From JBCBEX01 sp039177895 (GTDB taxonomy: Bacteria; Bacteroidota; Rhodothermia; Rhodothermales; Rubricoccaceae): a stretch of 14,599 bases of DNA. Position 1 is the stretch's first letter, and every line of letters starts with the position of its first letter. The DNA lies in the NCBI GenBank assembly GCA_039177895.1, contig JBCDFO010000075.1, positions 1 through 14,599 on the forward strand. Direction: 5' to 3'. The notes beneath the pieces are model-generated. The model was not told where the DNA came from and did no database searches. It saw nothing but the letters and a program-made list of their open reading frames with translations. Both the position numbers and the translations under genes were made by a program. Positions 1 to 7,419 of the stretch are shown here, piece by piece.

Positions 1-11
1 GACTGGTCCTC

Positions 12-1199
12 ATGACGTTCATCCTCGACAACCTCGCCGCGATCCTGGTAGGCACCACGCTCCTGGTGGCGCTCATCACCGTGCAGCAGCGCGCCCGCTT
101 CGACGCGGCCGACGCCACGGCGCGCTACGCGATGGAGCAGCAGAACCAGGGCTTCATCGAGACGCTGCGGCGCGACTTCGAGAACATGCGCACGCGCACG
201 CAGGCCATCGATTCGCTGGGGTACTACGAGCTGAAGCTCCGCCGGGGGGGAGGCATGGACGGGGTCACGCGGACGTTCTCGTTCCCCACCCTGGCCGACC
301 CGGCGCTGGGCGAGGCCTCGCCCGTGGCGCAGGTTCACTACCGCCTGGAGCACACGGGGCTCTGGGTGGGGCCGCACGACACCGGCCGCTGGCTCTACCA
401 GATGGTCCGCTACGTGGATATGGGTTCGGGCTTCGTCCGCTCGGGCGGCAGCGCGCCGAATCTCTGGGACTTCCGCGTGGACCTGTGGCGGCGCGACGGT
501 ACGCAGTCGGTCTCCGTCAACAACGCGCCGGATCCGATCCGCATCAAGGTCGACCTGGAAACCGTCAGCACGCTGCCGCCGGAGCGCGTCACGGCGGACC
601 AGGAGGCGGTGCGGGAGACCGACTTCCAGCGGCAGTCCTACACCATCCGCCCGCTCAACATCGCGTTCAACGCGTCCGACGAGACGCCGCCGCCCACGAC
701 CGGCACGCCGCCGCCGCTACCGCCCGAGCCGCCGGTGCCCACGCCGCCGCCGCCGCCACCCGCGAGCCTGCCCGGCACGGACACGCCCGGCACAGGGACG
801 CCGGGGTCCGGAGCCCCCGGCACAGAGACGCCTGGATCCGAGCCCCCGAGTCCGGGCTCGCCCGGCACCGGCGATCCGACGCCCGGCACCCCGGGCACGG
901 GTGATCCAACGCCGGGAGCGCCCGGGTCCGAACCCTCGACTCCGGGACTGCCCCCGGGACTGCCCAGCCCGGGTAACGGCGACGGTAACTCGGAGACACC
1001 GACCCCAGGCTCGCCGGGCACGGGTGATCCGACGCCGGGAGCGCCGAACCCAGGCACGCCGCCGACCTCGCCCAGCCCGGGCAGTCCCGCGCCCGGCACG
1101 CCCTCTCCCGGGTCGCCGACGCCAGGCTCGCCTCCGCCGGGGGTGCCGCCTGCAACGCCGTCCCCCAGCCCGCCGCCCGTCGCTCCGCCTAAGATTTAG
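12..1199 (+). CDS. PilW-like pilin-related membrane protein with Pro-Gly repeat tail (module 1)
   Basis: This 395-residue protein has one N-terminal membrane helix (about residues 8-24), a helical spine with the motif ENMRT (57-61), a globular part containing FSFPTLADP (89-97), and a low-complexity tail from about residue 225 to the end. The tail is made of PGT/PGS/PGAP units; the octapeptide GTGDPTPG occurs at 285, 295 and 336. The protein at 4256-5167 is a clear paralogue and shares MxFxLDN, the ENMRT spine, FSFPTLADP and ASPxxQVxY, which also fixes this start. A single N-terminal helix followed by a globular head, next to a PilX-like gene, suggests a minor pilin such as PilW (inference). 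No G-F-T-L-x-E prepilin site is present. The tail could span or decorate the cell surface. The start lies only 11 bases from the window edge, so the upstream partner is not visible. Confidence 0.7.
   Translation: MTFILDNLAAILVGTTLLVALITVQQRARFDAADATARYAMEQQNQGFIETLRRDFENMRTRTQAIDSLGYYELKLRRGGGMDGVTRTFSFPTLADPALGEASPVAQVHYRLEHTGLWVGPHDTGRWLYQMVRYVDMGSGFVRSGGSAPNLWDFRVDLWRRDGTQSVSVNNAPDPIRIKVDLETVSTLPPERVTADQEAVRETDFQRQSYTIRPLNIAFNASDETPPPTTGTPPPLPPEPPVPTPPPPPPASLPGTDTPGTGTPGSGAPGTETPGSEPPSPGSPGTGDPTPGTPGTGDPTPGAPGSEPSTPGLPPGLPSPGNGDGNSETPTPGSPGTGDPTPGAPNPGTPPTSPSPGSPAPGTPSPGSPTPGSPPPGVPPATPSPSPPPVAPPKI
684..1196 (+). repeat. In-frame Pro-Gly-Thr/Ser repeat region with 32-bp direct repeats
   Basis: This stretch codes for the tail of the module 1 PilW-like protein. 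A 32-bp unit at 891-922 recurs at 1014-1045 with one mismatch, 123 bp (41 codons) apart, and a more diverged copy begins near 861. Spacing is a multiple of three, so gain or loss of units would keep the frame. It resembles the slippage-prone Pro-rich tails of surface proteins. Confidence 0.8.
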
Positions 1200-1269
1200 C
1201 GTCCCCGGCAGAGCCCCTTCCAGTCTCCGAGCGGCCGCGTCGCGCGCCTTGCGCGGCACGGTGTTCGCG

Positions 1270-1301
1270 GGCGCTCGCAGTCGCCAGGTTCTGCCAGCGC
1301 C
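1270..1301 (+). other. Hairpin in the 178-bp spacer between the module 1 genes
   Basis: Arms ggcgct-c-gcag and ctgc-c-agcgcc pair with one C/C mismatch around a 10-base loop. No T-run follows, so it is not an intrinsic terminator. It could be a processing or attenuation structure that sets relative expression of the two genes. Module 2 has only 51 bp at the matching place and no such hairpin. The rest of the spacer (1200-1377) shows no gene; it ends in a C/T-rich stretch before the next start codon. Confidence 0.3.
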
Positions 1302-1377
1302 TCCGTGACCTGCTCGTCGAGGGCTGTGGCGGACAACCCCGGCCTCCTCTCCAACGCCCCACCCAGCTTCTTCCCTC

Positions 1378-3171
1378 ATGGGACGCGCCCTCCTGCTCGC
1401 GGTCGCGGGTACGATCATCTTCAGCACCACGCTCGCCTTCAACGCGATGGAGACGCGGATGGGGATGGCCGAGAACCGCTTCGAGGCACAGTCGAGCGAA
1501 CTCGTCCGCGAGATTGCCACGAGCGGGCACAACCTCGTGCTCACGCAGGTGCTGCGGGACGACGGGTTCACGAGCGCGCTGGGCTTCGACGAGATGTCCT
1601 ACAAAGGAGGGCATATCGACATCGACTACGTCCCGTCCGCGGACCGATCCCAGGCCGAGCTGGAGCTGACGGCCTTCTACGGTGGCAGCGCGCACCGCAT
1701 TCGGAGCCAGTACGGCTGGCTCGGGCCGGACTTCCCGGGCCCCCTGTGGCTCGACACGCCCTACCTCAGCCTCGACGTAGATCCGCTCGCCGTGGTCCAG
1801 GGCACCATGGACGCGGACACACGACCGAGCTACTACGACCGGCGCAAGTTCAACGACCTACGGCTCGGGGACCTGCTCTCCTACCCGGCGATGGAGGACT
1901 CCGTGCGGCAGGCGCTCCTGGGCGACGCGGGCGCCGGAGGCGAGCTGCAGGTGGAATATGACATGGCGCAGATCCTGCCCACCTTCCGCGCGCCCACGCT
2001 CGACGACCTCTACACGCGGTCCATCGCCAACATGAACGCGGCGGACCGGACGCTCAGCGGCGACACCCAGGTCTCGCTCTACCGCGCCTACGGGACGGTG
2101 GCGCAGCCGCGCATCGTGCGCGTCACGGGCGACCTGCGCGTCCTCTCGGGCGGCACCGTGAAGGGCTACGGCATCCTCATCGTGGAGGGCTCCCTGCTCG
2201 TCGAGCCGGGCGGCACGCTCGACTGGGGCGGGCTCGTCTTCGTAAGCAGCCAGCAGGAGTTCCTCTCAATCCAACTCGAAGGGGCTGCGACCATCAACGG
2301 CGCGATGCTCGTGGACCAGGAGGCGCTCCCGCCGGGCGGCCACCTCGACCTCACCGTCAACCGCGACCTCTCGGGTACCTGGAGCAACGCGGCGGGCGAC
2401 AAGAGCGGCTCCTCCTGGCTCTCGTTCGGCAACGGCTACCCGTGGTACGAGCACACGCACCGCTTCAACGACGAGGAGCCGGAGGGCACGCGGGTCTACT
2501 TCGCCGAGAGCGGCACCGACCGCCACGAGCACCGCACCCGCTTCCGCGAGACGCTCGACGCGCTGGGCACGGAGGAGGTCTACCTCGAGTTCGCGGACCA
2601 CATGTACAGCGGCTACGCCGACTTCGAGCTCAGCGTGGCGGGGCAGCCGACCTACCGGCGCAACGTCTACAACGGGTTCGGTCCCTTCAAGCGGGGCAAC
2701 GGGGCCGCGCGCATGCAGTCCAAGACGTTCCAGGCCGACCAGCTGCAGGACCTCATCGTCAACGTGCGGAGCCTGCGGCTGCTGCGCCCGCGCTTCGACA
2801 CGGAGGGCTGCGCCGAGTGGCCGCTCTGCATCGGCCAGGACCGCGACCGTGGCGGGGCTTTCCGCGTGCAGCTCCACCGCGACGCCGACGGGGCGCTCCT
2901 CTACGAGGCCACGTTCTACTGGCACAAGCGGCAGGACGAGGAGGCCGAGTACCAGGCCGAGGAGCAGGCCCTCCGCAATCTCATCCTCAGCGGCGCGTCC
3001 TTCGGGACCAGCATCGCCCTCGGCGACCAGGCCGACATCGGCTTCAGCATCGACGACATCAAGGGCATCGGCAGCCGCCTTGGCTTCGCCTTGCCGGACG
3101 TCGATCACAGAGGCACGGTGGTCCGGCACTGGGGCGAGGACGAAGCGGACATACCGACCCAAGGCTCGTAA
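1378..3171 (+). CDS. PilX-like pilus assembly protein (module 1)
   Basis: This 597-residue protein begins with a hydrophobic helix (residues 4-22) and a helical spine (about 25-60, ending in SGHNLVL). A large extracellular part follows. Residues 262-290 contain GYGILIVEGSLLV and LDWGGLVFV, the repeat-rich beta pattern typical of PilX-type pilus assembly proteins (the region databases call DUF7305). Two cysteines at 478 and 484 (GCAEWPLC) are conserved in the module 2 paralogue and could form a disulfide. The paralogue at 5219-7111 aligns over nearly the full length, including DFPGPxWxD, SLDDLY-like and RGTDRHE-like motifs, and supports this start. There is no recognisable prepilin cleavage site. 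It is likely co-transcribed with the gene before it. The family placement is recognition by eye; the role in a pilus is inferred. Confidence 0.68.
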   Translation: MGRALLLAVAGTIIFSTTLAFNAMETRMGMAENRFEAQSSELVREIATSGHNLVLTQVLRDDGFTSALGFDEMSYKGGHIDIDYVPSADRSQAELELTAFYGGSAHRIRSQYGWLGPDFPGPLWLDTPYLSLDVDPLAVVQGTMDADTRPSYYDRRKFNDLRLGDLLSYPAMEDSVRQALLGDAGAGGELQVEYDMAQILPTFRAPTLDDLYTRSIANMNAADRTLSGDTQVSLYRAYGTVAQPRIVRVTGDLRVLSGGTVKGYGILIVEGSLLVEPGGTLDWGGLVFVSSQQEFLSIQLEGAATINGAMLVDQEALPPGGHLDLTVNRDLSGTWSNAAGDKSGSSWLSFGNGYPWYEHTHRFNDEEPEGTRVYFAESGTDRHEHRTRFRETLDALGTEEVYLEFADHMYSGYADFELSVAGQPTYRRNVYNGFGPFKRGNGAARMQSKTFQADQLQDLIVNVRSLRLLRPRFDTEGCAEWPLCIGQDRDRGGAFRVQLHRDADGALLYEATFYWHKRQDEEAEYQAEEQALRNLILSGASFGTSIALGDQADIGFSIDDIKGIGSRLGFALPDVDHRGTVVRHWGEDEADIPTQGS

Positions 3172-3675
3172 GACCCGGTCTCTGGGTTGATGTCGCATCG
3201 CGCCGAGTCCTTCCCGCGAATGCGGGAGCCTTAGGGCGCCGCCGTCGATCCAGCCGGTGCATGGTGTGGACCCCGGACCCCTGACGACTCCAGCGTACCG
3301 CGGCCTCGCTGAGACACGTTCAGCATATCCAGACCTTGGCGATTAGGGGCTACCGGCGCGTCCTGAATGTCGAGATAGCGGTCTTGAGAACGTGTCCGGT
3401 AGTGCGTGTCGAGACAGAGGCCCTATTGGAATGCAAATGTCATGCTCACAGGCACATAAATCATGGCGTCGCTGGAGATCCGGCCGAGTAGTTTCGAGCC
3501 CGCTCGGTATCGAAACGGAAGCGGCCAAGGGGCGCGCCGACATCGCCGGGAAACACTGCGCCGAAAGCACTGACGAGGATTACGAATTGGGTCAGCGAAG
3601 CCCTGGAATGGGGACGTGGACGCGGCCTTGCCCTAGTCTGGGCACTGCTCTCCGAGAACCTCACCGCGTTCCCCC
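3172..3675. other. 504-bp gene-free spacer between the two pilin-like modules, with three dyads
   Basis: No convincing gene is present: the open frame across 3392-3793 overlaps the next real gene out of frame and has no family signal. The spacer holds a short hairpin at 3212-3227 (tcccgc-gaat-gcggga), perhaps a weak terminator for module 1 although no T-run follows; a 9-bp inverted repeat gacacgttc/gaacgtgtc at 3313-3321 and 3388-3396; and a hairpin at 3491-3516 (gtttcga/tcgaaac). The middle part (about 3330-3470) is less G+C-rich than its surroundings and may be debris of a degraded element. The promoter of module 2 should lie here, but I could not place it. Confidence 0.5.
3491..3516. promoter_or_regulatory. 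Operator-like inverted repeat upstream of the PilV-like gene
   Basis: Arms gtttcga and tcgaaac (7 bp, perfect) enclose 12 bases, which can pair further (gcc/ggt with one bulged A). It lies about 160 bp before the module 2 start codon. This could be a repressor or activator site or an RNA hairpin in the leader; only the symmetry is directly seen. Confidence 0.3.
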
Positions 3676-4203
3676 ATGCCTCAGACGCTCTTCGCCCTGC
3701 TCGCCATCCTCGTGCTCTCGCTCTACGCGCTCGGCCAGCACCGGTCCGAGGCTACGCTCGAGCGCGGGGCCATCGGCGGACAGATGGAATTGATCGTGGG
3801 GGAGGTCGCCCGCGAGTTGCTCACCGAGGCCTCCCAGCGCGCCTTCGACGAGGTGGACCTCACCCGCGACGAGTTGCGCTTCGACACGCGCGGCCTCACG
3901 ACGGCGCTCGGCCCCGACGGCGGCGAGACCGCGATGGTGGACTTCGACGACGTGGACGACTTCAACGGCTACACCGCCACGGTCACGCGCCAGCGCAACG
4001 GGCAGGCGATCCCGGTGACTGTCGCGATGGCCGTCCGCTACGTCCAGCCCGATGCGCCCGGTACGGTTTCTGCCGCCCCGACGCTCGCCAAGGAAGTCGT
4101 GGTCGCCGTCACGGATGCGCTGCCTGCCCGTGACGGTCGCCCGCCCGTCGCCGTGACCCTCAACACCTTCGTGACGCCGTCCTGGAAGACGATTCACGGC
4201 TAG
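3676..4203 (+). CDS. PilV/MshD-like pilin-related protein (first gene of module 2)
   Basis: This 175-residue protein has a membrane helix right at its start (residues 4-20) and an amphipathic spine (about 24-60). The motif FDDVDDFNGYT (90-100) is characteristic of the MshD and PilV-type pilin-like proteins of type IV pilus systems. A beta-rich C-terminal part follows. There is no leader ending in Gly-Phe and no Glu5, so processing by the usual prepilin peptidase is doubtful. The gene heads a row of three with gaps of 52 and 51 bp, in the V-W-X order known from minor-pilin operons. The start is the first possible ATG after a pyrimidine-rich stretch with no Shine-Dalgarno sequence. A paralogue for module 1 would be expected just before base 1 of the window (inference). 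Confidence 0.68.
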   Translation: MPQTLFALLAILVLSLYALGQHRSEATLERGAIGGQMELIVGEVARELLTEASQRAFDEVDLTRDELRFDTRGLTTALGPDGGETAMVDFDDVDDFNGYTATVTRQRNGQAIPVTVAMAVRYVQPDAPGTVSAAPTLAKEVVVAVTDALPARDGRPPVAVTLNTFVTPSWKTIHG

Positions 4204-4255
4204 CCCCGCCCGCCGTCCTTCCAGCCCTTCCCTTGCAGCCTGTTCGTTTCTGCTG

Positions 4256-5167
4256 ATGGCTTTTCTGCTCGACAACCTCACCTCGATCCTCGTCGGCTCC
4301 ACGTTGCTGGTCGTGCTCCTGTTCGTCCAGCAGCGGAGCGGCCAGAGCGCGACGGAGACGGCGGTGCACCAGATCACTCAGGCGCGCACGCTCATGTTCA
4401 TGGACGTGCTGGAGCGCGACATCGAGAACATGCGCACGGAGCGCCAGGCGCTCGCCGCGCTGGGCTCGTACACCAACAGGCTGGAGGCGACCGCCGGCCA
4501 GACGACCCGCTTCAGCTTCCCGACGCTCGCCGACCCCAGCCTCGGGGCGGCCTCGCCGACGGTGCAGGTGCGCTACGACGTGACGCCGCTCGGCGACAGC
4601 GTGATGGTGGGCGACGTGAAGCGCGGCATCTACCGCGTGCAGCGCTTCGAGGGCGGCACCCCGAGCGGCGGCAGTTCCGAGTCCATCGTCGGCTTCGAGG
4701 TCGAGGTGTTCGAGCGCGGGAGCACGACGGGCCGCCGCAGCGGCGCCGCCCTGCGCGACCTCGACCGCGTCCGCGTGCAGGTGACGACGGCCCTCAACGC
4801 GGTCCGGCAGCGCGCGGGCGATCAGGAGAGCCGGTCGCAGACCAACGCGATCCGCCACGGCTACGTCTTCCGGCCCCGCAACCTCTCTGTCTCCGAGGAG
4901 GGCCGCGGCCCGATGCCAGCGCCGCCCACGGTGTTCCCGCCGGAGCCCCCGCCCCCGCCTCCGCCGCCCCCCCCTGCACCGCCCTCGCCGCCCACGTCGT
5001 CCCCGCCCCCGAGCAACCCGGGCGGCAACGGCGGGGGCAACAATGGCGGTAACAACAACAGCGGCAACGGCAACAACGGTGGAAACAACAACGGCGGCAA
5101 CAACGGAGGGGGCGGCTCCCCTTCGCCGCCCTCGCCACCGCCTCCACCGCCGCCGCCCGTGATTTGA
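4256..5167 (+). CDS. PilW-like pilin-related membrane protein with polyproline/Gly-Asn tail (module 2)
   Basis: This 303-residue paralogue of the protein at 12-1199 has a membrane helix (8-24), the spine motif IENMRT (56-61), FSFPTLADP (86-94), and a beta-rich body up to about residue 215. From about 221 the chain is low complexity: a run of prolines (229-240), PPSPP units, a Gly-Asn segment (255-287) and a second proline run before the last residues VI. The body is conserved with module 1 but the tail is quite different, so the tails seem to evolve separately. As in the paralogue, the last residue is Ile after a proline-rich end. A minor pilin or fibre-tip component is the best guess. No prepilin cleavage motif is present. 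Confidence 0.7.
   Translation: MAFLLDNLTSILVGSTLLVVLLFVQQRSGQSATETAVHQITQARTLMFMDVLERDIENMRTERQALAALGSYTNRLEATAGQTTRFSFPTLADPSLGAASPTVQVRYDVTPLGDSVMVGDVKRGIYRVQRFEGGTPSGGSSESIVGFEVEVFERGSTTGRRSGAALRDLDRVRVQVTTALNAVRQRAGDQESRSQTNAIRHGYVFRPRNLSVSEEGRGPMPAPPTVFPPEPPPPPPPPPPAPPSPPTSSPPPSNPGGNGGGNNGGNNNSGNGNNGGNNNGGNNGGGGSPSPPSPPPPPPPPVI
4916..5164 (+). repeat. Low-complexity coding tail: polyproline, Gly-Asn, polyproline
   Basis: Codons for proline (ccg/ccc/cct) flank a stretch of ggc/aac codons at about 5018-5116, where GGNN-type units repeat. The Gly-Asn part gives a local switch from C-rich to G/A-rich DNA. Such runs change length readily by slippage. Confidence 0.8.
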
Positions 5168-5218
5168 CCCCGCGCGCCGCGTACGCCTCGACCTCCTGCC
5201 TTCGCCTCACCCTGACCC

Positions 5219-7111
5219 ATGGGCAAGTTCACCCTCCTCATCGCTTTTGCCGCCGTGCTCGGCAGCTCGATCGTCATCTACACGGCGCGCACCAACGCCT
5301 TTGAGGCCGCGACGGACCGGGCGGAGGCCCAGGCCGACATGATCGCGCGGCAGGCCGCGCAGGCTGGGCACAACCTCGTGCTCGGCTCGATGCTGGACGA
5401 CTACGGCTTCAAGAACGCGCTCAGCTTCGAGCAGCAGGCGTTCCAGGGCGGCGCGTTCCAGGTGGACTACCAGCCCAGCACCGACCGGCAGTCGCTCACC
5501 TTCGAGGTCACGGGCGTCTTCGACGGGGCCACGCACCGCGTCCGCAGCCGCTACAACTGGATCCCCGCCGACTTCCCCGGCCCCATCTGGATCGACGCGC
5601 CCTACGTCACCGCCGACCTCACCGGGAGCACGATCTCGGGCGGCCCGACGCAGAATCCGGTCTACGTCGCCTTCGACCGCTTTGAGAAGCTGCGCCTGAG
5701 CCCGCTCGTCTCGTTCCAGGGCATGCGCACCGCGTTCGAGACCGAGCTCAACGCCGTCCGCACGTCCGGCGCGAGCCTGCGCCTCGAAGACACAATGGAC
5801 GCCATCATCGACTACACCGGCGCGCTCTCGCTCGACGACCTCTACATGACGGCCCTCGCGGCCATCGAGAGCGGTGACGAGGTCCTCGCCACCACCACGC
5901 CCGTGGTCACGGGCACCCGCACGTACGGCTCGCCGACCGATCCGGTGATCGTCTACAAGGAGAACAGCATGGAGCTCACCGGCTCGATCACGGGCTACGG
6001 GCTCCTCATCGTGGATGGGACGCTCGAGGTCACCGGCACGCTCGACTGGGACGGCATCGTGCTCGTGCGCAGCTTCCAGAACTTCCTCCCGATCCGCTTC
6101 CCCGGCCGCGTCACCATCGACGGCGCGCTGCTCGTGGACCAGTACGGCGCCCCTCCTGGCGGCCACATCGACCTGACCGTCTTCCGCGACCCCTCCGGCT
6201 CGTGGGCGCAGCCGCGCGGCGACGTGTCGCAGAGCCCGTGGCAGCGGTTCTGGGCCGACTTCGGGGTCTACCCGTGGCACCAGCACACCCACAAGTTCAA
6301 CGAGAGCGTCCCGGAGGAGAACACGATCTACTTCGCCGAGCGCGGCACCGATCGCCATGAGACGCAGACGTCCTTCCGGGCGGCGCTCAACGACCTCGGC
6401 AGCCAGCAGGTCTACCTGGAGGTTGCGAACGCGGACGACGCGAGCGGCCTGGCGGCGTACACCTTCAACGTGCAGGGCGAGCCTTCGCGCACGGGCCAGA
6501 TCAAGCTCGGCTTCGACGGCGCGACGCGCAGCCCCGCGTTCCGCGCCGACCGCCTCGACGACTTCATCCTCGACGTGCGGAGCATGCGCATCCTGAAGGA
6601 GCTCACCGACGAGGAGGGCGGCTGCGCCGAGTGGCCCAAGTGCGTCGGCAACCGCCGCGACCGGGCCGGGGCCCTCACCGTGCGTATCCGCCAGGCGTCC
6701 AACGACCGCATGGTCTACGAGGCCGCCGTCTACTGGCACCAGCGCCGCGCCGAGCGCCAGAGCGACGCCCAGGAAGAGCAGCAGTGGCGCAACCGCATCC
6801 GCAACGGCCAGGACTTCGGTACCCGCCTGGAGATGGGCGCCAACGACGCGATCACCTTCGACATGGGCCCGATCATCGCGCTCGGCCGCCGCCTCGGCTT
6901 CGCCAGCCCCGACGTGCAGCACCTCGGCACGAGCGTCCAGCACCAGACGCCGACCGAACTCCGCGCTGCCGAAAGTGCCGACCCGAACGCAGAGAAGCGG
7001 ACGATCTGTGTCAACGGCAGCACCCGTGAGGTTCCGCGCAGTGTGGTCCAGACCTACCTCAACCAGGGTGCCACGCTCGGAGCCTGCCCGACCTCGCCGC
7101 CGAGCCCCTGA
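5219..7111 (+). CDS. PilX-like pilus assembly protein with extra C-terminal Cys motif (module 2)
   Basis: This 630-residue paralogue of the protein at 1378-3171 has an N-terminal membrane helix (4-21), a spine ending in AGHNLVL (49-55), DFPGPIWID (118-126), the PilX-type beta segment GYGLLIVDGTLEV with LDWDGIVLV (259-283), GTDRHE (376-381) and a conserved Cys pair (469, 475). Unlike the module 1 copy it carries an additional C-terminal piece: RTICVNGSTREV (594-605) followed by a helix and LGAC (620-623). That matches the short CxxG...V...GxC tail motif found at the end of many Bacteroidota and Rhodothermota surface proteins (recognised by eye). The stop codon lies inside the left arm of an inverted repeat. 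Start is an ATG after a C/T-rich leader, aligned with the paralogue. Confidence 0.7.
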   Translation: MGKFTLLIAFAAVLGSSIVIYTARTNAFEAATDRAEAQADMIARQAAQAGHNLVLGSMLDDYGFKNALSFEQQAFQGGAFQVDYQPSTDRQSLTFEVTGVFDGATHRVRSRYNWIPADFPGPIWIDAPYVTADLTGSTISGGPTQNPVYVAFDRFEKLRLSPLVSFQGMRTAFETELNAVRTSGASLRLEDTMDAIIDYTGALSLDDLYMTALAAIESGDEVLATTTPVVTGTRTYGSPTDPVIVYKENSMELTGSITGYGLLIVDGTLEVTGTLDWDGIVLVRSFQNFLPIRFPGRVTIDGALLVDQYGAPPGGHIDLTVFRDPSGSWAQPRGDVSQSPWQRFWADFGVYPWHQHTHKFNESVPEENTIYFAERGTDRHETQTSFRAALNDLGSQQVYLEVANADDASGLAAYTFNVQGEPSRTGQIKLGFDGATRSPAFRADRLDDFILDVRSMRILKELTDEEGGCAEWPKCVGNRRDRAGALTVRIRQASNDRMVYEAAVYWHQRRAERQSDAQEEQQWRNRIRNGQDFGTRLEMGANDAITFDMGPIIALGRRLGFASPDVQHLGTSVQHQTPTELRAAESADPNAEKRTICVNGSTREVPRSVVQTYLNQGATLGACPTSPPSP

Positions 7112-7280
7112 TAAGCAGGTGTGCAAACGTGTTGCAGTGTTTCGGTGTCGCAGTGCTGCGGTGTTTCAGCGTGGCCGTGTTGTCCCGCTGGACGCTTCTC
7201 AGGCAGCCTCACTTCCGAAGACTCGATGTCGGCACGTCATCCTTCTGACTTCGAACTTCTGCCTCCCTGCTTATCACGGG
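7105..7280. repeat. MITE-like 176-bp segment with imperfect 15-bp terminal inverted repeats
   Basis: The left end (cccctgataagcagg, 7105-7119) and right end (cctgcttatcacggg, 7266-7280) are inverted copies with 14 of 15 positions matching; 11 in a row are perfect. The left arm includes the stop codon of the PilX-like gene. No open frame for a transposase lies inside, so a non-autonomous element or its relic is one reading; no clear target-site duplication was seen. The interior contains an array of 8-bp repeats. Confidence 0.4.
7121..7192 (+). repeat. Degenerate 8-bp tandem repeat, nine units (gtgtt-type)
   Basis: Reading in steps of eight from 7121 gives gtgcaaac, gtgttgca, gtgtttcg, gtgtcgca, gtgctgcg, gtgtttca, gcgtggcc, gtgttgtc, ccgctgga. 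The shared core is gtgttKcR. The reverse complement of this unit (tgaaacac) closely matches the second array at 7383-7414. Confidence 0.6.
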
Positions 7281-7382
7281 GACGCACCCTCGAAGATGGG
7301 GAGGCCCCAGAGCGGTGTGCACTGACCTGCGGTGCAGCTACGCCGTCGTGGACGAGCGCGATGCTCTGGATGGGGCGAGCTC

Positions 7383-7414
7383 TGAACCACTGACGTACTG
7401 AACCACCGAACCAC
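7383..7414 (-). repeat. Degenerate 8-bp tandem repeat, four units (tgaaccac-type)
   Basis: Units tgaaccac, tgacgtac, tgaaccac and cgaaccac follow each other without gaps, ending five bases before the sigma factor stop codon. In the opposite orientation they match the array at 7121-7192, so the convergent space between two genes is bounded by related repeats facing each other. The rest of 7281-7382 shows no gene or clear structure. Confidence 0.6.
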
Positions 7415-7419
7415 GGCCT

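Noticed and set aside
717..1571. Long minus-strand and + strand frames across the repeat tail
   Set aside because: Low-complexity frames generated by the repeat; the sense frame has a conserved body and tail end.
2266..3198. A 310-residue minus-strand frame opposite the module 1 PilX-like gene
   Set aside because: Same effect of composition; the sense frame is conserved in module 2.
3392..3793. A 133-residue + frame crossing into the PilV-like gene
   Set aside because: It overlaps the conserved gene in another frame and has no recognisable motif.
5207..7126. A 639-residue open frame on the minus strand opposite the module 2 PilX-like gene
   Set aside because: It is a shadow: high G+C third positions keep the antisense frame open, while the + frame has a paralogue and family motifs. 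The antisense protein is low complexity (Ala, Val, Arg, Asp-rich).
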